Below, piece by piece: positions 31,162-39,926 of a stretch of 41,266 bases of DNA. The stretch spans positions 1 through 41,266 of the forward strand of contig JAJFUR010000036.1 of assembly GCA_021372335.1 (NCBI GenBank), read 5' to 3'. The stretch comes from Methanobacteriota archaeon. GTDB taxonomy: Archaea > Thermoplasmatota > Thermoplasmata > Methanomassiliicoccales > UBA472. Numbering within the stretch: position 1 is the first letter of the stretch; every line of letters begins with the position of its first letter. Below the pieces are notes generated by a model. That model made no database searches and was not told the DNA's origin. It saw only the letters and a program-made list of their open reading frames with translations. A program made the translations under genes and the position numbers.

Positions 31162-32337
31162 ATGACCGGCGAGAGCTATGTTGCCACAAGGCCTCCGGGA
31201 TGGCAGGGGCAGCTGGGTGGCTGCGGGATCGCCTCATGCATCTCCCTCGATGGGAGGACCATCCCGGGGGACAGCATCGCCCGCATGCTCACCATCATGG
31301 AGGAGAGGGAGAACGGGCTGGGCGCCGGGTACGCCTGCTACGGTCTATTCCCCGAAAGGAAGGATCAGTACTGCCTGCAGCTCTTCTTCGATGACGAGGA
31401 GGGGAAGAGGAGCGCGGAGGAACTCATGGCCGGCCGATTGGACATCGTCCATGATGAGAAGGTCTTCATTAGACGGAACTCCACCGTCACGCCTCCCTAC
31501 CCCATCGTGTGGCGGTTTTTCGCCAATGTGCCTGAGAGGAGGGAATGGAGGGGAGCCCTGGACCTGAGCGAGGAGGACTACATGGTCGAACTGGTTCAGT
31601 ACATCAACGCGAGCGTTCCCAAGGCATTCTGCGTCTCCAGCGGCAAGGACATGGCGGTCTTCAAGGGGAACGGTTATTCCTACGAGATCGCCGACCTCTA
31701 CGACATAGGAAGGTACTCGGGCACGCTGTGGCTGTCCCATTCCCGCTTCCCCACCAACTCCCCGGCCTGGTGGGCGGGGGCGCATCCCCTCTCGCTCCTG
31801 GACTGGGGGGTGTGTCACAACGGCGAGATCACCTCCTACGGGGTCAACCGCAAATTGGTGGAGATGAACGGATACAGGTGCACGGTGCTCACGGACACCG
31901 AGGTCGTCGTCTACCTGTGGGACCTTCTTGTGCGCCGGCACCGGCTGCCGGTGGAGGTGGCGGCCTTCGCAATGGCCCCCTCCCCCTATGCAGAGATCGC
32001 CCTCCTTCCGCCGGCCGAGCGCCGCTTGGCCGAATGGGTGCGCATCGCGTACCGGGAGGCGTTCCTGAACGGGCCGTTCAGCATCATCGTCGGCCGCAGC
32101 CAGCCGGAGATATCCCTCATCGCCCTTGCCGACCGCAAGAAGCTCAGGCCGATGATCGCCGGCGTGTCCCCCGACGGGGGTCTCGCCTACTGTGCCAGCG
32201 AGGAGAGCGCCATCCGGATCGTGGAGCCGGAGGCCCGCACCTGGGCGCCAGGGGCGGGGAACCCCTTCATCGCCGCGGTCGGCAAGGGGGTCCTACGTAA
32301 GGGAACCGAGCCTTCCTTCCAGGGGGTGAGGCTGTGA
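31162..32337 (+). CDS. glxB: Glutamate synthase, class II glutamine amidotransferase subunit
   Basis: The 391-residue product is the glutaminase part of an archaeal three-gene glutamate synthase. The nucleophile region GGCGIASCISLDG is followed by NGLGAGYACYGLFPERKDQY, LWLSHSRFPTNSPAWWAGAHP and WGVCHNGEITSYGVNRK, the Ntn-hydrolase signature. Cys would be residue 21 from ATG 31162, so about 20 residues must be clipped off. GGGGGAG stands before ATG 31162; an in-frame ATG at 31114 would lengthen the leader peptide. It releases ammonia from glutamine for the FMN subunit. Its stop overlaps the next start as GTGA. Confidence 0.88.
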   Translation: MTGESYVATRPPGWQGQLGGCGIASCISLDGRTIPGDSIARMLTIMEERENGLGAGYACYGLFPERKDQYCLQLFFDDEEGKRSAEELMAGRLDIVHDEKVFIRRNSTVTPPYPIVWRFFANVPERREWRGALDLSEEDYMVELVQYINASVPKAFCVSSGKDMAVFKGNGYSYEIADLYDIGRYSGTLWLSHSRFPTNSPAWWAGAHPLSLLDWGVCHNGEITSYGVNRKLVEMNGYRCTVLTDTEVVVYLWDLLVRRHRLPVEVAAFAMAPSPYAEIALLPPAERRLAEWVRIAYREAFLNGPFSIIVGRSQPEISLIALADRKKLRPMIAGVSPDGGLAYCASEESAIRIVEPEARTWAPGAGNPFIAAVGKGVLRKGTEPSFQGVRL

Positions 32338-33869
32338 GCGAGGGTGCGGGCGCCGGTAAACGATTGGACCATCGCCTTCCCGAAAGGTTCGTTCCCACCA
32401 TAGACCATGACCTATGTCGGGCCTGTCAGCGATGCGTGAAGGACTGCTCATATCAGGCCCTTGAGTTCAGGGGCTCGAGGGTCGTCCCTGCCGGAGGATG
32501 CGTGGCCTGTGGCCGATGCATCGCCGTATGCCCGGCCAATTGCATAGAGGTCCGCCCGGTCCCCCCGCAGTTCGCCCCTCACGGGAACTGGTCGGAGAGG
32601 GCCCGCCGGGCGATCCTGGCCCAGGCCAGCTCTGGCGGGGTGCTGCTCTCGTCCTGCGGGGCGGACGACGACCGTCCGGCCATATTCGACGACCTGCTGC
32701 TGGACGCTGCCCAGGTCACCAACCCTTCCATCGACCCGCTGCGGGAGCCGGTGGAGACCGTCACCTACCTGGGAAGGCGCCCGGGAAGGCTGGAGGTGCA
32801 GGATGGACGGGTGGTCGTCCGGGAGGGCGACACGCCCCTCATCCGATTGGACATGCCCCTGATGTTCGGGCATATCTCCCTGGGGTCCATCAGCTACAAC
32901 GCCCAGAAGGCCCTGTTCATGGCCGCCAAGGAGCTGAACATCGTGGCCGGCAGCGGGGAGGGCGGGCTTCATCCAGATCTCTACGAGTACGCGGACCGGA
33001 TCTGTTCGGAGGTCGCCTCCGGCCGCTTCGGCATCAAGCCGGAGTACCTCAAGGAGGTGGCAGCGGTGGAGATCAAGATCGGCCAGGGGGCGAAGCCCGG
33101 GCACGGGGGGCACCTGCCCGGGGAGAAGGTCACCGCGATGATCTCCGAGACCAGGATGATCCCCTTAGGGACGGACGCGCTGTCCCCCTATCCCCATCAT
33201 GACGTGTACAGCATAGAGGACCTCGCCCAGCTGATCTCGGTGCTCAAGGAGGCCACCGAGTACCGGACGCCGGTGGGGGTGAAGATCGCAGCCGTGCACA
33301 ACGTGGGCGCGATCGCCTCCGGCGTGGTGCGGGCGGGGGCGGACTTCCTGACGGTGGATGGTTTCAAGGGGGGCACCGGGGCCGCCCCCAGGGTGATCCG
33401 GGACCATGCGGGGCTGCCCATCGAGGTCGCCATCTCGGCGGTGGATCAACGGCTTGTACGGGAGGGGCTCCGCAACAGGGTCACGGTCTGCGCCGGGGGC
33501 GGGGTACGCTCCTCGGCGGACATGATCAAGGCGCTTGCATTGGGCGCCGATGTGGTCATGGTGTCCACCGCGGCCTTGATCGCAATGGGATGCAGGGTAT
33601 GTCAGCAATGCCATCGCGGCCTATGTTCCTGGGGCATCGCCACGCAGAGGGATGACCTCGTCGCCCGCCTCGATCCCTACATCGCCTCGGCGCGCGTCGT
33701 CCACCTGTTCCATGCCTGGAACGAGGAGCTCAAAGAGGTGCTCGGGGCTATGGGCATCGATTCCGTGGAGAGCCTCGTGGGCAACAGGGACCGCTTGCGG
33801 TACCGCGGCCCGAACCCCAAGATCGCGGAGGTGATGGGGGTCAAGCATATAGGGGAGGGGTGGGGCTGA
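32334..33869 (+). CDS. glxD: Glutamate synthase, ferredoxin-domain plus FMN/glutamate-forming subunit
   Basis: The 511-residue product starts with two [4Fe-4S] motifs, CRACQRCVKDC and CVACGRCIAVCP (residues 28-65), then the glutamate synthase FMN barrel: MFGHISLGSISYNAQKAL, GSGEGGLHPDLY, KIGQGAKPGHGGHLPGEKV, TVDGFKGGTGAAPRVIRDH, VCAGGGVRSSADMIKALALG and the 3Fe-4S loop GCRVCQQCHRGLCSWGIATQ. It condenses ammonia with 2-oxoglutarate using electrons probably from ferredoxin. GTG 32334 overlaps glxB and the stop overlaps glxC (TGATG), so all three are coupled. Confidence 0.92.
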   Translation: MSEGAGAGKRLDHRLPERFVPTIDHDLCRACQRCVKDCSYQALEFRGSRVVPAGGCVACGRCIAVCPANCIEVRPVPPQFAPHGNWSERARRAILAQASSGGVLLSSCGADDDRPAIFDDLLLDAAQVTNPSIDPLREPVETVTYLGRRPGRLEVQDGRVVVREGDTPLIRLDMPLMFGHISLGSISYNAQKALFMAAKELNIVAGSGEGGLHPDLYEYADRICSEVASGRFGIKPEYLKEVAAVEIKIGQGAKPGHGGHLPGEKVTAMISETRMIPLGTDALSPYPHHDVYSIEDLAQLISVLKEATEYRTPVGVKIAAVHNVGAIASGVVRAGADFLTVDGFKGGTGAAPRVIRDHAGLPIEVAISAVDQRLVREGLRNRVTVCAGGGVRSSADMIKALALGADVVMVSTAALIAMGCRVCQQCHRGLCSWGIATQRDDLVARLDPYIASARVVHLFHAWNEELKEVLGAMGIDSVESLVGNRDRLRYRGPNPKIAEVMGVKHIGEGWG

Positions 33870-34702
33870 TGCGAGACGCGTGCAAGCCGAAGGGGCATTC
33901 CCATGAGTGCGACTGCGGGAGGGAGTGCATGGCCATTGCTGACGGCAGGGCGGTCATTGACCTGGACCTTTCCTCGGAACGGCCGATGCACTATACCACC
34001 CTCAACTGCGCCGTGCGCAAGGCGATGCGCCAAGGGTGCGGCTCTATCGAGATCCGAGGGGTCATTGGCCAGAGGTACCTTGCAGCGACCGCCTCTGTCC
34101 CGGGCCTGCACATAACGGTGCACGGGACCCCCGGCAATGACCTGGGGGCGTTCCTGAACGGCCCGACCATCGAGGTGTTCGGGAATGCGCAGGACATGAC
34201 CGGGAACACGATGAACGCAGGCCGAATCATCGTCCACGGCAACGCCTGGGATGTGACTGGGCTAGCCGCCCGCGGGGGGCAGATCCTGGTCAAGGGCGAT
34301 ACCGGCTACCGGGTGGGGATCCATATGAAGGAGTTCGGGGATGTGAGACCGACGCTGGTCATCGGCGGCACGGCCAAGGACCATCTGGGCGAGTACATGG
34401 CTGGCGGGACCGCACTGGTCCTGGGCATGGGAGGGGAAGGGGTGCCGGTGGGCCGCAACCTGGGGGCAGGGATGCATGGAGGCCGTATCTTCGTTCGAGG
34501 CGAGGTGCCCCCGGACAGGCTCGGCCCGGGCGCAGCGCTTGCCCCGGTGCTCCCCAGCGACACGAGGGAGATAATGGCGCTGTTGGACGATTTCGAGAGG
34601 GCCTTCTCCGTCAAGCCCCCTAGGAGCATGGACGGGTACGTCAAGGTCGTCCCCAGCTCCAGCAGGCCCTTCTCCGGATACTACGACAAGACGAGCGTTT
34701 AG
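33869..34702 (+). CDS. glxC: Glutamate synthase, GXGXG beta-helix subunit
   Basis: The 277-residue product shows the repeated GXGXG helix of the C-terminal glutamate synthase domain: GNDLGAFLNGPTIEVFGNAQ, DMTGNTMNAGRIIVHGNA, DVTGLAARGGQILVKGDTGY and GTAKDHLGEYMAGGTALVLG. It is a structural partner of the FMN subunit. An N-terminal HSHECDCGRECMA adds three Cys. ATG 33869 is preferred to an in-frame GTG at 33860. It ends TAG, sharing bases with the TAA stop of the convergent Lrp gene. Confidence 0.88.
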   Translation: MRDACKPKGHSHECDCGRECMAIADGRAVIDLDLSSERPMHYTTLNCAVRKAMRQGCGSIEIRGVIGQRYLAATASVPGLHITVHGTPGNDLGAFLNGPTIEVFGNAQDMTGNTMNAGRIIVHGNAWDVTGLAARGGQILVKGDTGYRVGIHMKEFGDVRPTLVIGGTAKDHLGEYMAGGTALVLGMGGEGVPVGRNLGAGMHGGRIFVRGEVPPDRLGPGAALAPVLPSDTREIMALLDDFERAFSVKPPRSMDGYVKVVPSSSRPFSGYYDKTSV

Positions 34703-35142
34703 GAACCTGGTAGTCGGTTGGCCGAGCTGGTGACCATCCGCAGCTCGGGGTCCTCCAGCCCGACCGGCAGGACCTTCGTTGTCAGCGCCTGCTCCAGGCC
34801 CGCCGGGTCCCTGGCCTGCAGGCGGACCATCACCCGGCGGGGGCCGGTGATCTGCAGCACTTCCTTGACCTCCTCGATGCCTTTGAGCTTGCGGAGTTCC
34901 TCCGCCATGACGCCTGGTCTGAGGTTGGCAAAGAGGACCGCGTCCGCCTTGATGCCCATGCGCTCGTTGTTGACCACGGCGAAGTAGCCGAGGATGATCC
35001 CGTCGTCCTCCATGCGCCGGATGCGGTCCCTCACCGTGGAGGGGGAGCGTTTCAGCTTGGCGGCTATCTCGTTATGGGTCATCCTGCAGTCGTTGACGAG
35101 GAGCTGCAGGATGCGCCGGTTCATCGCATCGACCACGGGCAT
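34699..35142 (-). CDS. Lrp/AsnC-family transcriptional regulator
   Basis: The 147-residue product has an N-terminal HTH (NRRILQLLVNDCRMTHNEIA and AAKLKRSPSTVRDRIRRMEDDGII, residues 8-50) and the ligand-binding RAM-type C-terminus (ADAVLFANLRPG, IEEVKEVLQITGPRRVMVRL). ATG 35142 gives the usual length; an upstream in-frame TTG at 35196 would add 18 atypical residues. It lies tail-to-tail with the glutamate synthase operon and may respond to an amino acid, although no target site was identified. Confidence 0.88.
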   Translation of the reverse strand: MPVVDAMNRRILQLLVNDCRMTHNEIAAKLKRSPSTVRDRIRRMEDDGIILGYFAVVNNERMGIKADAVLFANLRPGVMAEELRKLKGIEEVKEVLQITGPRRVMVRLQARDPAGLEQALTTKVLPVGLEDPELRMVTSSANRLPGS

Positions 35143-35262
35143 GTCGCCCTTCAAAGGGCCCCGGTTCCCATAATGATTCCGATGGAAGCACGGCAATTGA
35201 AGGGAAAAATGAAATAAAGCTGGGAATTATTGAAAAGATTGAGGGAACGGACGGAACCGGGC

Positions 35263-36366
35263 TCATTTCTTGAACATGGACGGGGTCTCAGGCCTGGGGG
35301 TGAAGCACGCCTCCCCCATCTCCGCGATCTGCGCGCCGGTCTCCCTCGCCGCCTCGTGGAGCGCCCTCTCCAATGCCCCCTTGAGTTCGTCAGGCGAGGC
35401 TGTGACCCGGGCGTTGAGGACGAGCTTACCCTCGCCGGTGAGGTAGCGGCCGCCCTTCAGGCCGTCCACCTGCATGCGGTCCCCCACCAGGCTCATCTTG
35501 GCCGAGGCGGTGGGGGAGGTGAGCATGGCCTTCACGTGCCCTATGGCCTCCGGAGGGAAGGATGTTGCCACGCCACGGATGAGCGCGGTCAGGAAGGCGT
35601 TGATGTCCAGTCGGCCTTCGGCAGCGACCTTGGCATAGGCGTTGAACCAGCCCATGGAGGCCTTCTCCACCGCGAACAGCCTTTGGTCCACCTCCTTGGG
35701 CTCCTTGGTGCTCACCTGGTCGGAGAGGATTATCTCCACGATCCTGTCCAGGTTCCTGCGGTCGAGGGCGGAGCAGGGGATCACCTGAGCATCAGGGGCC
35801 TCCTGGTGCACCAAGGTCTCCGCCCTTCTGATCTGCCCCTCGTCCAGGACGTCGGTCTTGGACAGCAGGACGTACTCCGCCTCCCGCACCTGGTGGACGG
35901 GGATGAGCTTCCCCCCACCGAGCCCGAGGCCCCCCGCTGATTCGAGGGTCTCCTCGGCCCTCGTGCCGTCCACCACGACGAAGAAGGGGGCGACCTGGAA
36001 CTCGTCGGGGTACATGCTGCGGAGGGGGGCGACCACCGAGCCGAGGATGGCGGTCGAGGTGCCTATGGGCTCGGCGATGATTATGTCCGGCCGGCCCATG
36101 GAGACCAGGGTACGGGCGTTCTTGACGAACTCTCCGAAGTTGGCGCAGAAGCAGCCGCCCAGCACGTCCCTGACGTCGAAGCCGGCGTCCCTCATGTACT
36201 CCGTGTCCACCAGCACGTTGCCCTGGTCGTTGGTGATTATCGCCACGGACCGCCCATGCTTGGCCTTCAGCTCCCTGCCGAGCGCGGCGGCCAGCGTCGT
36301 CTTGCCCGCGCCCAGGTAGCCGCCCAGCACCACGAACCGGGTGGGCGTCCTCCCTCCGGACTGCAT
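35263..36366 (-). CDS. CobW/G3E-family P-loop GTPase
   Basis: The 367-residue protein has Walker A GGYLGAGKTTLAAAL (residues 15-29), ITNDQGNVLVDTEYM, the metal-site segment DVLGGCFCANFGEF (CxC-type relative of the CxCC motif of the family), IIAEPIGTSTAILG and the guanine motif LLSKTDVLD. G3E proteins insert or supply metals, or activate B12-dependent enzymes. In methylotrophic methanogens such proteins often lie near corrinoid methyltransferase genes, but none is in this window. It is 49 nt downstream of the Cys-rich winged-helix gene. Confidence 0.88.
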   Translation of the reverse strand: MQSGGRTPTRFVVLGGYLGAGKTTLAAALGRELKAKHGRSVAIITNDQGNVLVDTEYMRDAGFDVRDVLGGCFCANFGEFVKNARTLVSMGRPDIIIAEPIGTSTAILGSVVAPLRSMYPDEFQVAPFFVVVDGTRAEETLESAGGLGLGGGKLIPVHQVREAEYVLLSKTDVLDEGQIRRAETLVHQEAPDAQVIPCSALDRRNLDRIVEIILSDQVSTKEPKEVDQRLFAVEKASMGWFNAYAKVAAEGRLDINAFLTALIRGVATSFPPEAIGHVKAMLTSPTASAKMSLVGDRMQVDGLKGGRYLTGEGKLVLNARVTASPDELKGALERALHEAARETGAQIAEMGEACFTPRPETPSMFKK

Positions 36367-36415
36367 GCCCCGGGTATCGCCCCTCCGGGCTTATACGTTT
36401 CCTGGGGCTCCAATA

Positions 36416-37012
36416 TTACAGTCCCTCGATGCGCACCGTCCGCCGCAGAAAGGCGCAGCTCTGACAGGGGATGTCGATGACGCACCTCTGCCCGGCCGGG
36501 ATCCCCTTGATGGCCGCCAGGAGCGCCAGGTCCATGGGGCGGTAGGGCGCCCTCCGGCCGTTGGCCGCCAGCACGCCCTGCTCCGCCTCGGTGAGCGGCT
36601 CGGAGTCGAACCGGGACTGGGCGAAGGCCATGCACCTCTCCGCCTCCTCCCTGCTGCACTGGTCGCACCGGGTCCCGACCTTGGCCACCGGCCCGTAGAG
36701 ATCGGCCAGCGGGTCCACCGAGAAGATGCCGTGGTCCTTCCCGATCGTCATGAAGACCGCGTACGGATAGGCGGCCTCTATGAGTTCCATGCGGGTCCCC
36801 CGCACCTTCTGCTCCTCCTTCACGGTCCAGAAGTCCCGTAGATGGTGGTTGAGCTGATAGACGAGCTGGTGATAGTCGATGCCGAGGGAATCGGCCAGCT
36901 CCTGCTTGCTGATGGGCGAGGTCCTTGTTGAGCGGTAGAGCTTGGTGAGGATGCGCTTGCGCAGATCGTGGTTGACGATCGACGTATACGTCTCTGGGTC
37001 GATGTACGCCAT
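36416..37012 (-). CDS. ArsR-like winged-helix regulator with Cys-rich C-terminal domain
   Basis: The 198-residue product begins MAYIDPETYTSIVNHDLRKR and has a winged HTH (RILTKLYRSTRTSPISKQEL with ADSLGIDYHQLVYQLNHHL). The C-terminal half holds CDQCSREEAERC and CQSCAFL, four to five Cys that could bind a metal or Fe-S cluster or sense redox. It leads the G3E GTPase gene on the same strand and so may regulate a metal-delivery unit. ATG 37012 is used; a TTG at 37036 coincides with the predicted start site and is an alternative. Confidence 0.75.
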   Translation of the reverse strand: MAYIDPETYTSIVNHDLRKRILTKLYRSTRTSPISKQELADSLGIDYHQLVYQLNHHLRDFWTVKEEQKVRGTRMELIEAAYPYAVFMTIGKDHGIFSVDPLADLYGPVAKVGTRCDQCSREEAERCMAFAQSRFDSEPLTEAEQGVLAANGRRAPYRPMDLALLAAIKGIPAGQRCVIDIPCQSCAFLRRTVRIEGL

Positions 37013-37056
37013 CTCAATGCGGCAATCGGCTGTCAACGCCTCTTGATTCCGTTCTC

Positions 37057-37066
37057 AAATATTTAA
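37057..37066. promoter_or_regulatory. Palindromic TATA element between divergent genes
   Basis: AAATATTTAA reads as a TATA-like element on both strands. On the minus strand it lies about 25 nt before 37036 and serves the winged-helix gene; on the plus strand it is about 68 nt before ATG 37130. Confidence 0.45.
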
Positions 37067-37129
37067 CCGTTGACGCCGCAGACTACCTGTATCGCTATCG
37101 GAGAAGGTCCCTCGACGGCATGCAGAGGC

Positions 37130-37846
37130 ATGGTGGGCGGAAAGGTCGTCTGCAAGGGGTGCGGGGCGCCCCTCAGGAAGGATTGGGAATACTGCAACAG
37201 CTGTGGGCTGCGGGCCGCGGAAGGAAGGGCGGGAGTCGCTGGGAAGAGGCCTGGGGCCCCCCGCATCCTTCCGTCCGGGGAGGGCGGGGCTCCGACGGGA
37301 CCGGTGTCATCGAGCGCGCCCGCCCTTCCGCCCCAGGAAAGGACGCCAAGGGCGGACATCAAGGGCGAAAAGGGGGCGCTGCCCCGGAGGGAGCTGCTGA
37401 TAGCGCTGGTGGCGATGCTCACCATGGTGCCGCTCAGTCCGTGGGTCACCACCTTCGGGGGCTTGATCGGGTGCTGCGCCCTCGAGAGCAGTGCCCTGTC
37501 CGGAAGGTACATCGCCCTCCTGGGCATCGGCGGCCTGGCCGTGCTCTTCTCCGAGCGCCTGGTGCCAGCCCTTGCGATGAGAAGGGCCGCCCTGCTCGGC
37601 GTCGGGGCGGGGGCGGTGGGATTGACCGCGATGGACATCGTGGACATAATTGGGTACAATGCCGATGCCTTCTCCTCCCTAGAAATGGCCGCACCTGGTC
37701 TGGGCATGTACATCGCCATCGCGCTCGGGGCGGGCGTGATCGTCGCCGTCCTGGTCCCTGCAAGGCATGGCAGCCCCTCCTCCCGGCGCGCGCATGCGCC
37801 CGTCAGACGAGGCTCTCCGGGTTCAGCCCTTTCAGCTCGTCGATGA
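37130..37846 (+). CDS. Zinc-ribbon membrane protein, function unknown
   Basis: The 238-residue product has an N-terminal zinc ribbon (VCKGCGAPLRKDWEYCNSCGL, Cys near residues 8, 11, 22, 25), a Pro/Gly-rich linker, and four hydrophobic segments (about residues 86-108, 127-141, 150-170 and 187-206). Such CxxC-ribbon plus membrane-helix proteins are common in archaea and have no defined role. The Arg-rich tail after the last helix runs over the convergent aminopeptidase gene by 44 bp, so its true end could be checked. ATG 37130 gives MVGGKVVCKGCG. Confidence 0.7.
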   Translation: MVGGKVVCKGCGAPLRKDWEYCNSCGLRAAEGRAGVAGKRPGAPRILPSGEGGAPTGPVSSSAPALPPQERTPRADIKGEKGALPRRELLIALVAMLTMVPLSPWVTTFGGLIGCCALESSALSGRYIALLGIGGLAVLFSERLVPALAMRRAALLGVGAGAVGLTAMDIVDIIGYNADAFSSLEMAAPGLGMYIAIALGAGVIVAVLVPARHGSPSSRRAHAPVRRGSPGSALSARR

Positions 37847-38918
37847 CGAAGCGGCCGTCCTTGCGCACCAGCCTTCCGTCGAAGTAGATCTCCCCGCCGC
37901 CCCATTCCGGGGTCTGGCACAGCACGAGGTCCCAATGGACGGTGGACCTGTTGCCGTTGTCGGCCTCCTTGTATGCGTTCCCGGGGGTGAAGTGGATGGA
38001 GCCGGCGATCTTCTCGTCGAAGAGGATGTCCAGCATGGCCTTGTTGATGAACGGGTTGACGCCGATGGCGAACTCCCCGACGTACCTGGCCCCCTCATCC
38101 GTGTCCAGGATCGCGTTCATGTCCTTGGTGTTGGAGCTGGTGGCCTCGACTATCCTTCCATCCTTGAACCTCAGGACCACGTTCTCGAACACCTTCCCCT
38201 GGTACAGGGTCTTGGTGTTGTAGCTTATGGTCCCGTTGACGGAGCCCTTCACGGGGGCGGTGTAGACCTCCCCGTCCGGAATGTTCCGCTCCCCGTCGCA
38301 CTTGACCACTGGAATCCCCTTGATCGAGAAGCCCAGGTCCGTGCCGGGGCCGACGATGCGCACCCTGTCCGTGCGTTCCATGAGTTCCACTAGGGGGTCC
38401 ATTGCCCGGGACATCTTGGAGTAGTCGAGCGTGCAGGTGTTGAAATAGAAGTCCTCGAAGCCCTCGGTGGACATCTGGGCCTGCTGGGCCATGGAGGCGG
38501 TGGGCCAGCGCAGCACCACCCACTTCGTGTTCGGCACCCTCCAGTCGGTATGCACAGGCCCGGACCAGTGCTTCATGTAGAGGTCCATCTTTTCCGCCGG
38601 GACGTCGGAGTTCTCGGTGATGTTGAACGATCCCCGGATCCCGATGTACGCCTGGGCCCTCTTCATCTTGGCCAGCTCGACCTCGCCTATCTGGGCGAGG
38701 GTCCTCTGGTCGGCGCCGAGGAGCAGTTTCCGCATCACCCTGGCGGACCTGAGGGCGACCATCGGCACCCCCCCGACCTCGTAGATCTTGCCGAGGAGGA
38801 CCTCGACCATCTCGTCGGGGACGTCGAACGCCTCGATATAGACCGTCTCCCCCTCCTTGAGGCGAATGGAATGGTCGATGAGCACGTCCGCCAATTTGCG
38901 CATCCTAGGGTCGTACAT
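37803..38918 (-). CDS. ampS: M29-family aminopeptidase
   Basis: The 371-residue product matches thermophilic aminopeptidase T/AmpS. Conserved segments are GETVYIEAFDVPDEMV, AYIGIRGSFNITENSDVP, and the metal site region RNIPDGEVYTAPVKGSVNG, YVGEFAIGVNPFINK, ILFDEKIAGSIHFTPGNAYKE and NRSTVHWDLVLCQTPEWGGG (Glu, His, His and Asp ligands). It removes N-terminal residues from peptides in the cytoplasm. The start ATG 38918 has a TATA-like TGATATACC about 27 nt upstream, so the mRNA is probably leaderless. Confidence 0.93.
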   Translation of the reverse strand: MYDPRMRKLADVLIDHSIRLKEGETVYIEAFDVPDEMVEVLLGKIYEVGGVPMVALRSARVMRKLLLGADQRTLAQIGEVELAKMKRAQAYIGIRGSFNITENSDVPAEKMDLYMKHWSGPVHTDWRVPNTKWVVLRWPTASMAQQAQMSTEGFEDFYFNTCTLDYSKMSRAMDPLVELMERTDRVRIVGPGTDLGFSIKGIPVVKCDGERNIPDGEVYTAPVKGSVNGTISYNTKTLYQGKVFENVVLRFKDGRIVEATSSNTKDMNAILDTDEGARYVGEFAIGVNPFINKAMLDILFDEKIAGSIHFTPGNAYKEADNGNRSTVHWDLVLCQTPEWGGGEIYFDGRLVRKDGRFVIDELKGLNPESLV

Positions 38919-38940
38919 TGGGACGCCTAATCCCGAGGAG

Positions 38941-38949
38941 GGTATATCA
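38941..38949 (-). promoter_or_regulatory. TATA-like box of the aminopeptidase gene
   Basis: GATATACCC on the minus strand is centred about 27 nt before ATG 38918. The remaining sequence up to 39128 shows nothing I can assign. Confidence 0.5.
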
Positions 38950-39128
38950 GCGTTGGGTAACTACGCTGGGAGGGACGGCGGGGGACCGCTCCCGGCATGC
39001 GGCGCGCGGGCCTGTGCCCCTTCGCAGGGCCGATGGGTGGGGGTTGGTGGCCGTGAGGGCGCCGCCGTCGATGCGGGCCTTTCTTTACCTTGGGGAAAAT
39101 GATAGGGGACGAGGTTCCGCCTTCCGCC

Positions 39129-39926
39129 TCATTCCCCGTTCCTGGGCCAGGCGAAGTACATGCCCTCGATCCTGCGGAGGCCTATCGGGCCGTCGTAAAG
39201 GATGGTGAGGTTCTCCTCGGTGAGGAGGTCCAGCCCTCCGTCCCGGAGCACCCTCCCGTCCTTGACCATGACCACCCGCCCGATCTCGGGGACGATGTCC
39301 GAGGGGTCGTGCGTCACCAGCACCAGGGAGCGGCCCTCCTGGGCGAGGGAGCGGATGGCCTGCCTGACCAGCCTCTTCCCGATCAGGTCCAGGGAACTCA
39401 TCGGCTCGTCCAGGACCAGGGCCTCCGGGGAGCCCACCAGGGCCCGCGCCATAAGCACCCGGCGCGCCTCGCCTGTGGATAGTGTATGGAAGCGCCGGCC
39501 GGCCAGATGGGCGGAGCCTACGGCCGCCAGGCTCTCCATGGCCCTTCGCCTCATCCCCCGGTCCACCTCCTGCGAGCGGTTGGTGCCCATCGAGCCGAAG
39601 AAGCCGGACAGCACGGCGTCCAGGCAGTCGATGTCCCTGGCGAGGTCGACCTGCAGGTCGGCGGAGACGAGCCCGAAGGCCTTCCGGACGTCGAAGAGGT
39701 TCCAGAGGTCCTTCCCTCTCAGCCTGACATACGCGCCGGGCACGGACGTGTCGTGCCTGAGCTCCCCCATCATGGTCTTGATCAGGGAGGACTTTCCGGA
39801 GCCGTTCGGGCCGAGGATGACCAGCCTCTCGCCCTGCCGGACCGTGAGGTCCATCCCCCTGAGGAGCGTGGCGCTGCCCTTGGTCACGGTGACGTTCCGC
39901 ATCTCGACGATCGGTTCCCCCGGCAT
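39129..39926 (-). CDS. ABC-type ATP-binding protein
   Basis: The 265-residue ATPase has Walker A LGPNGSGKSSLI (residues 38-49), signature LSTGEARRVLMARAL, Walker B EALVLDEPMSSLD and switch His in LVLVTHDPSDI. No permease or binding-protein gene adjoins it, so the transported substrate is unknown; it resembles the stand-alone ModF/YlmA-type ATPases. The minus-strand TATA box GTTTATATT near 39946-39954 sits about 25 nt before ATG 39926, again predicting a leaderless mRNA. Confidence 0.88.
   Translation of the reverse strand: MPGEPIVEMRNVTVTKGSATLLRGMDLTVRQGERLVILGPNGSGKSSLIKTMMGELRHDTSVPGAYVRLRGKDLWNLFDVRKAFGLVSADLQVDLARDIDCLDAVLSGFFGSMGTNRSQEVDRGMRRRAMESLAAVGSAHLAGRRFHTLSTGEARRVLMARALVGSPEALVLDEPMSSLDLIGKRLVRQAIRSLAQEGRSLVLVTHDPSDIVPEIGRVVMVKDGRVLRDGGLDLLTEENLTILYDGPIGLRRIEGMYFAWPRNGE

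Noticed and set aside
38919-39128. Search for a tRNA or small RNA in the gap between the aminopeptidase and ABC genes
   Set aside because: No T-loop GTTCRA motif, cloverleaf pairing or other recognisable structure was found; only a TATA-like box for the aminopeptidase gene.
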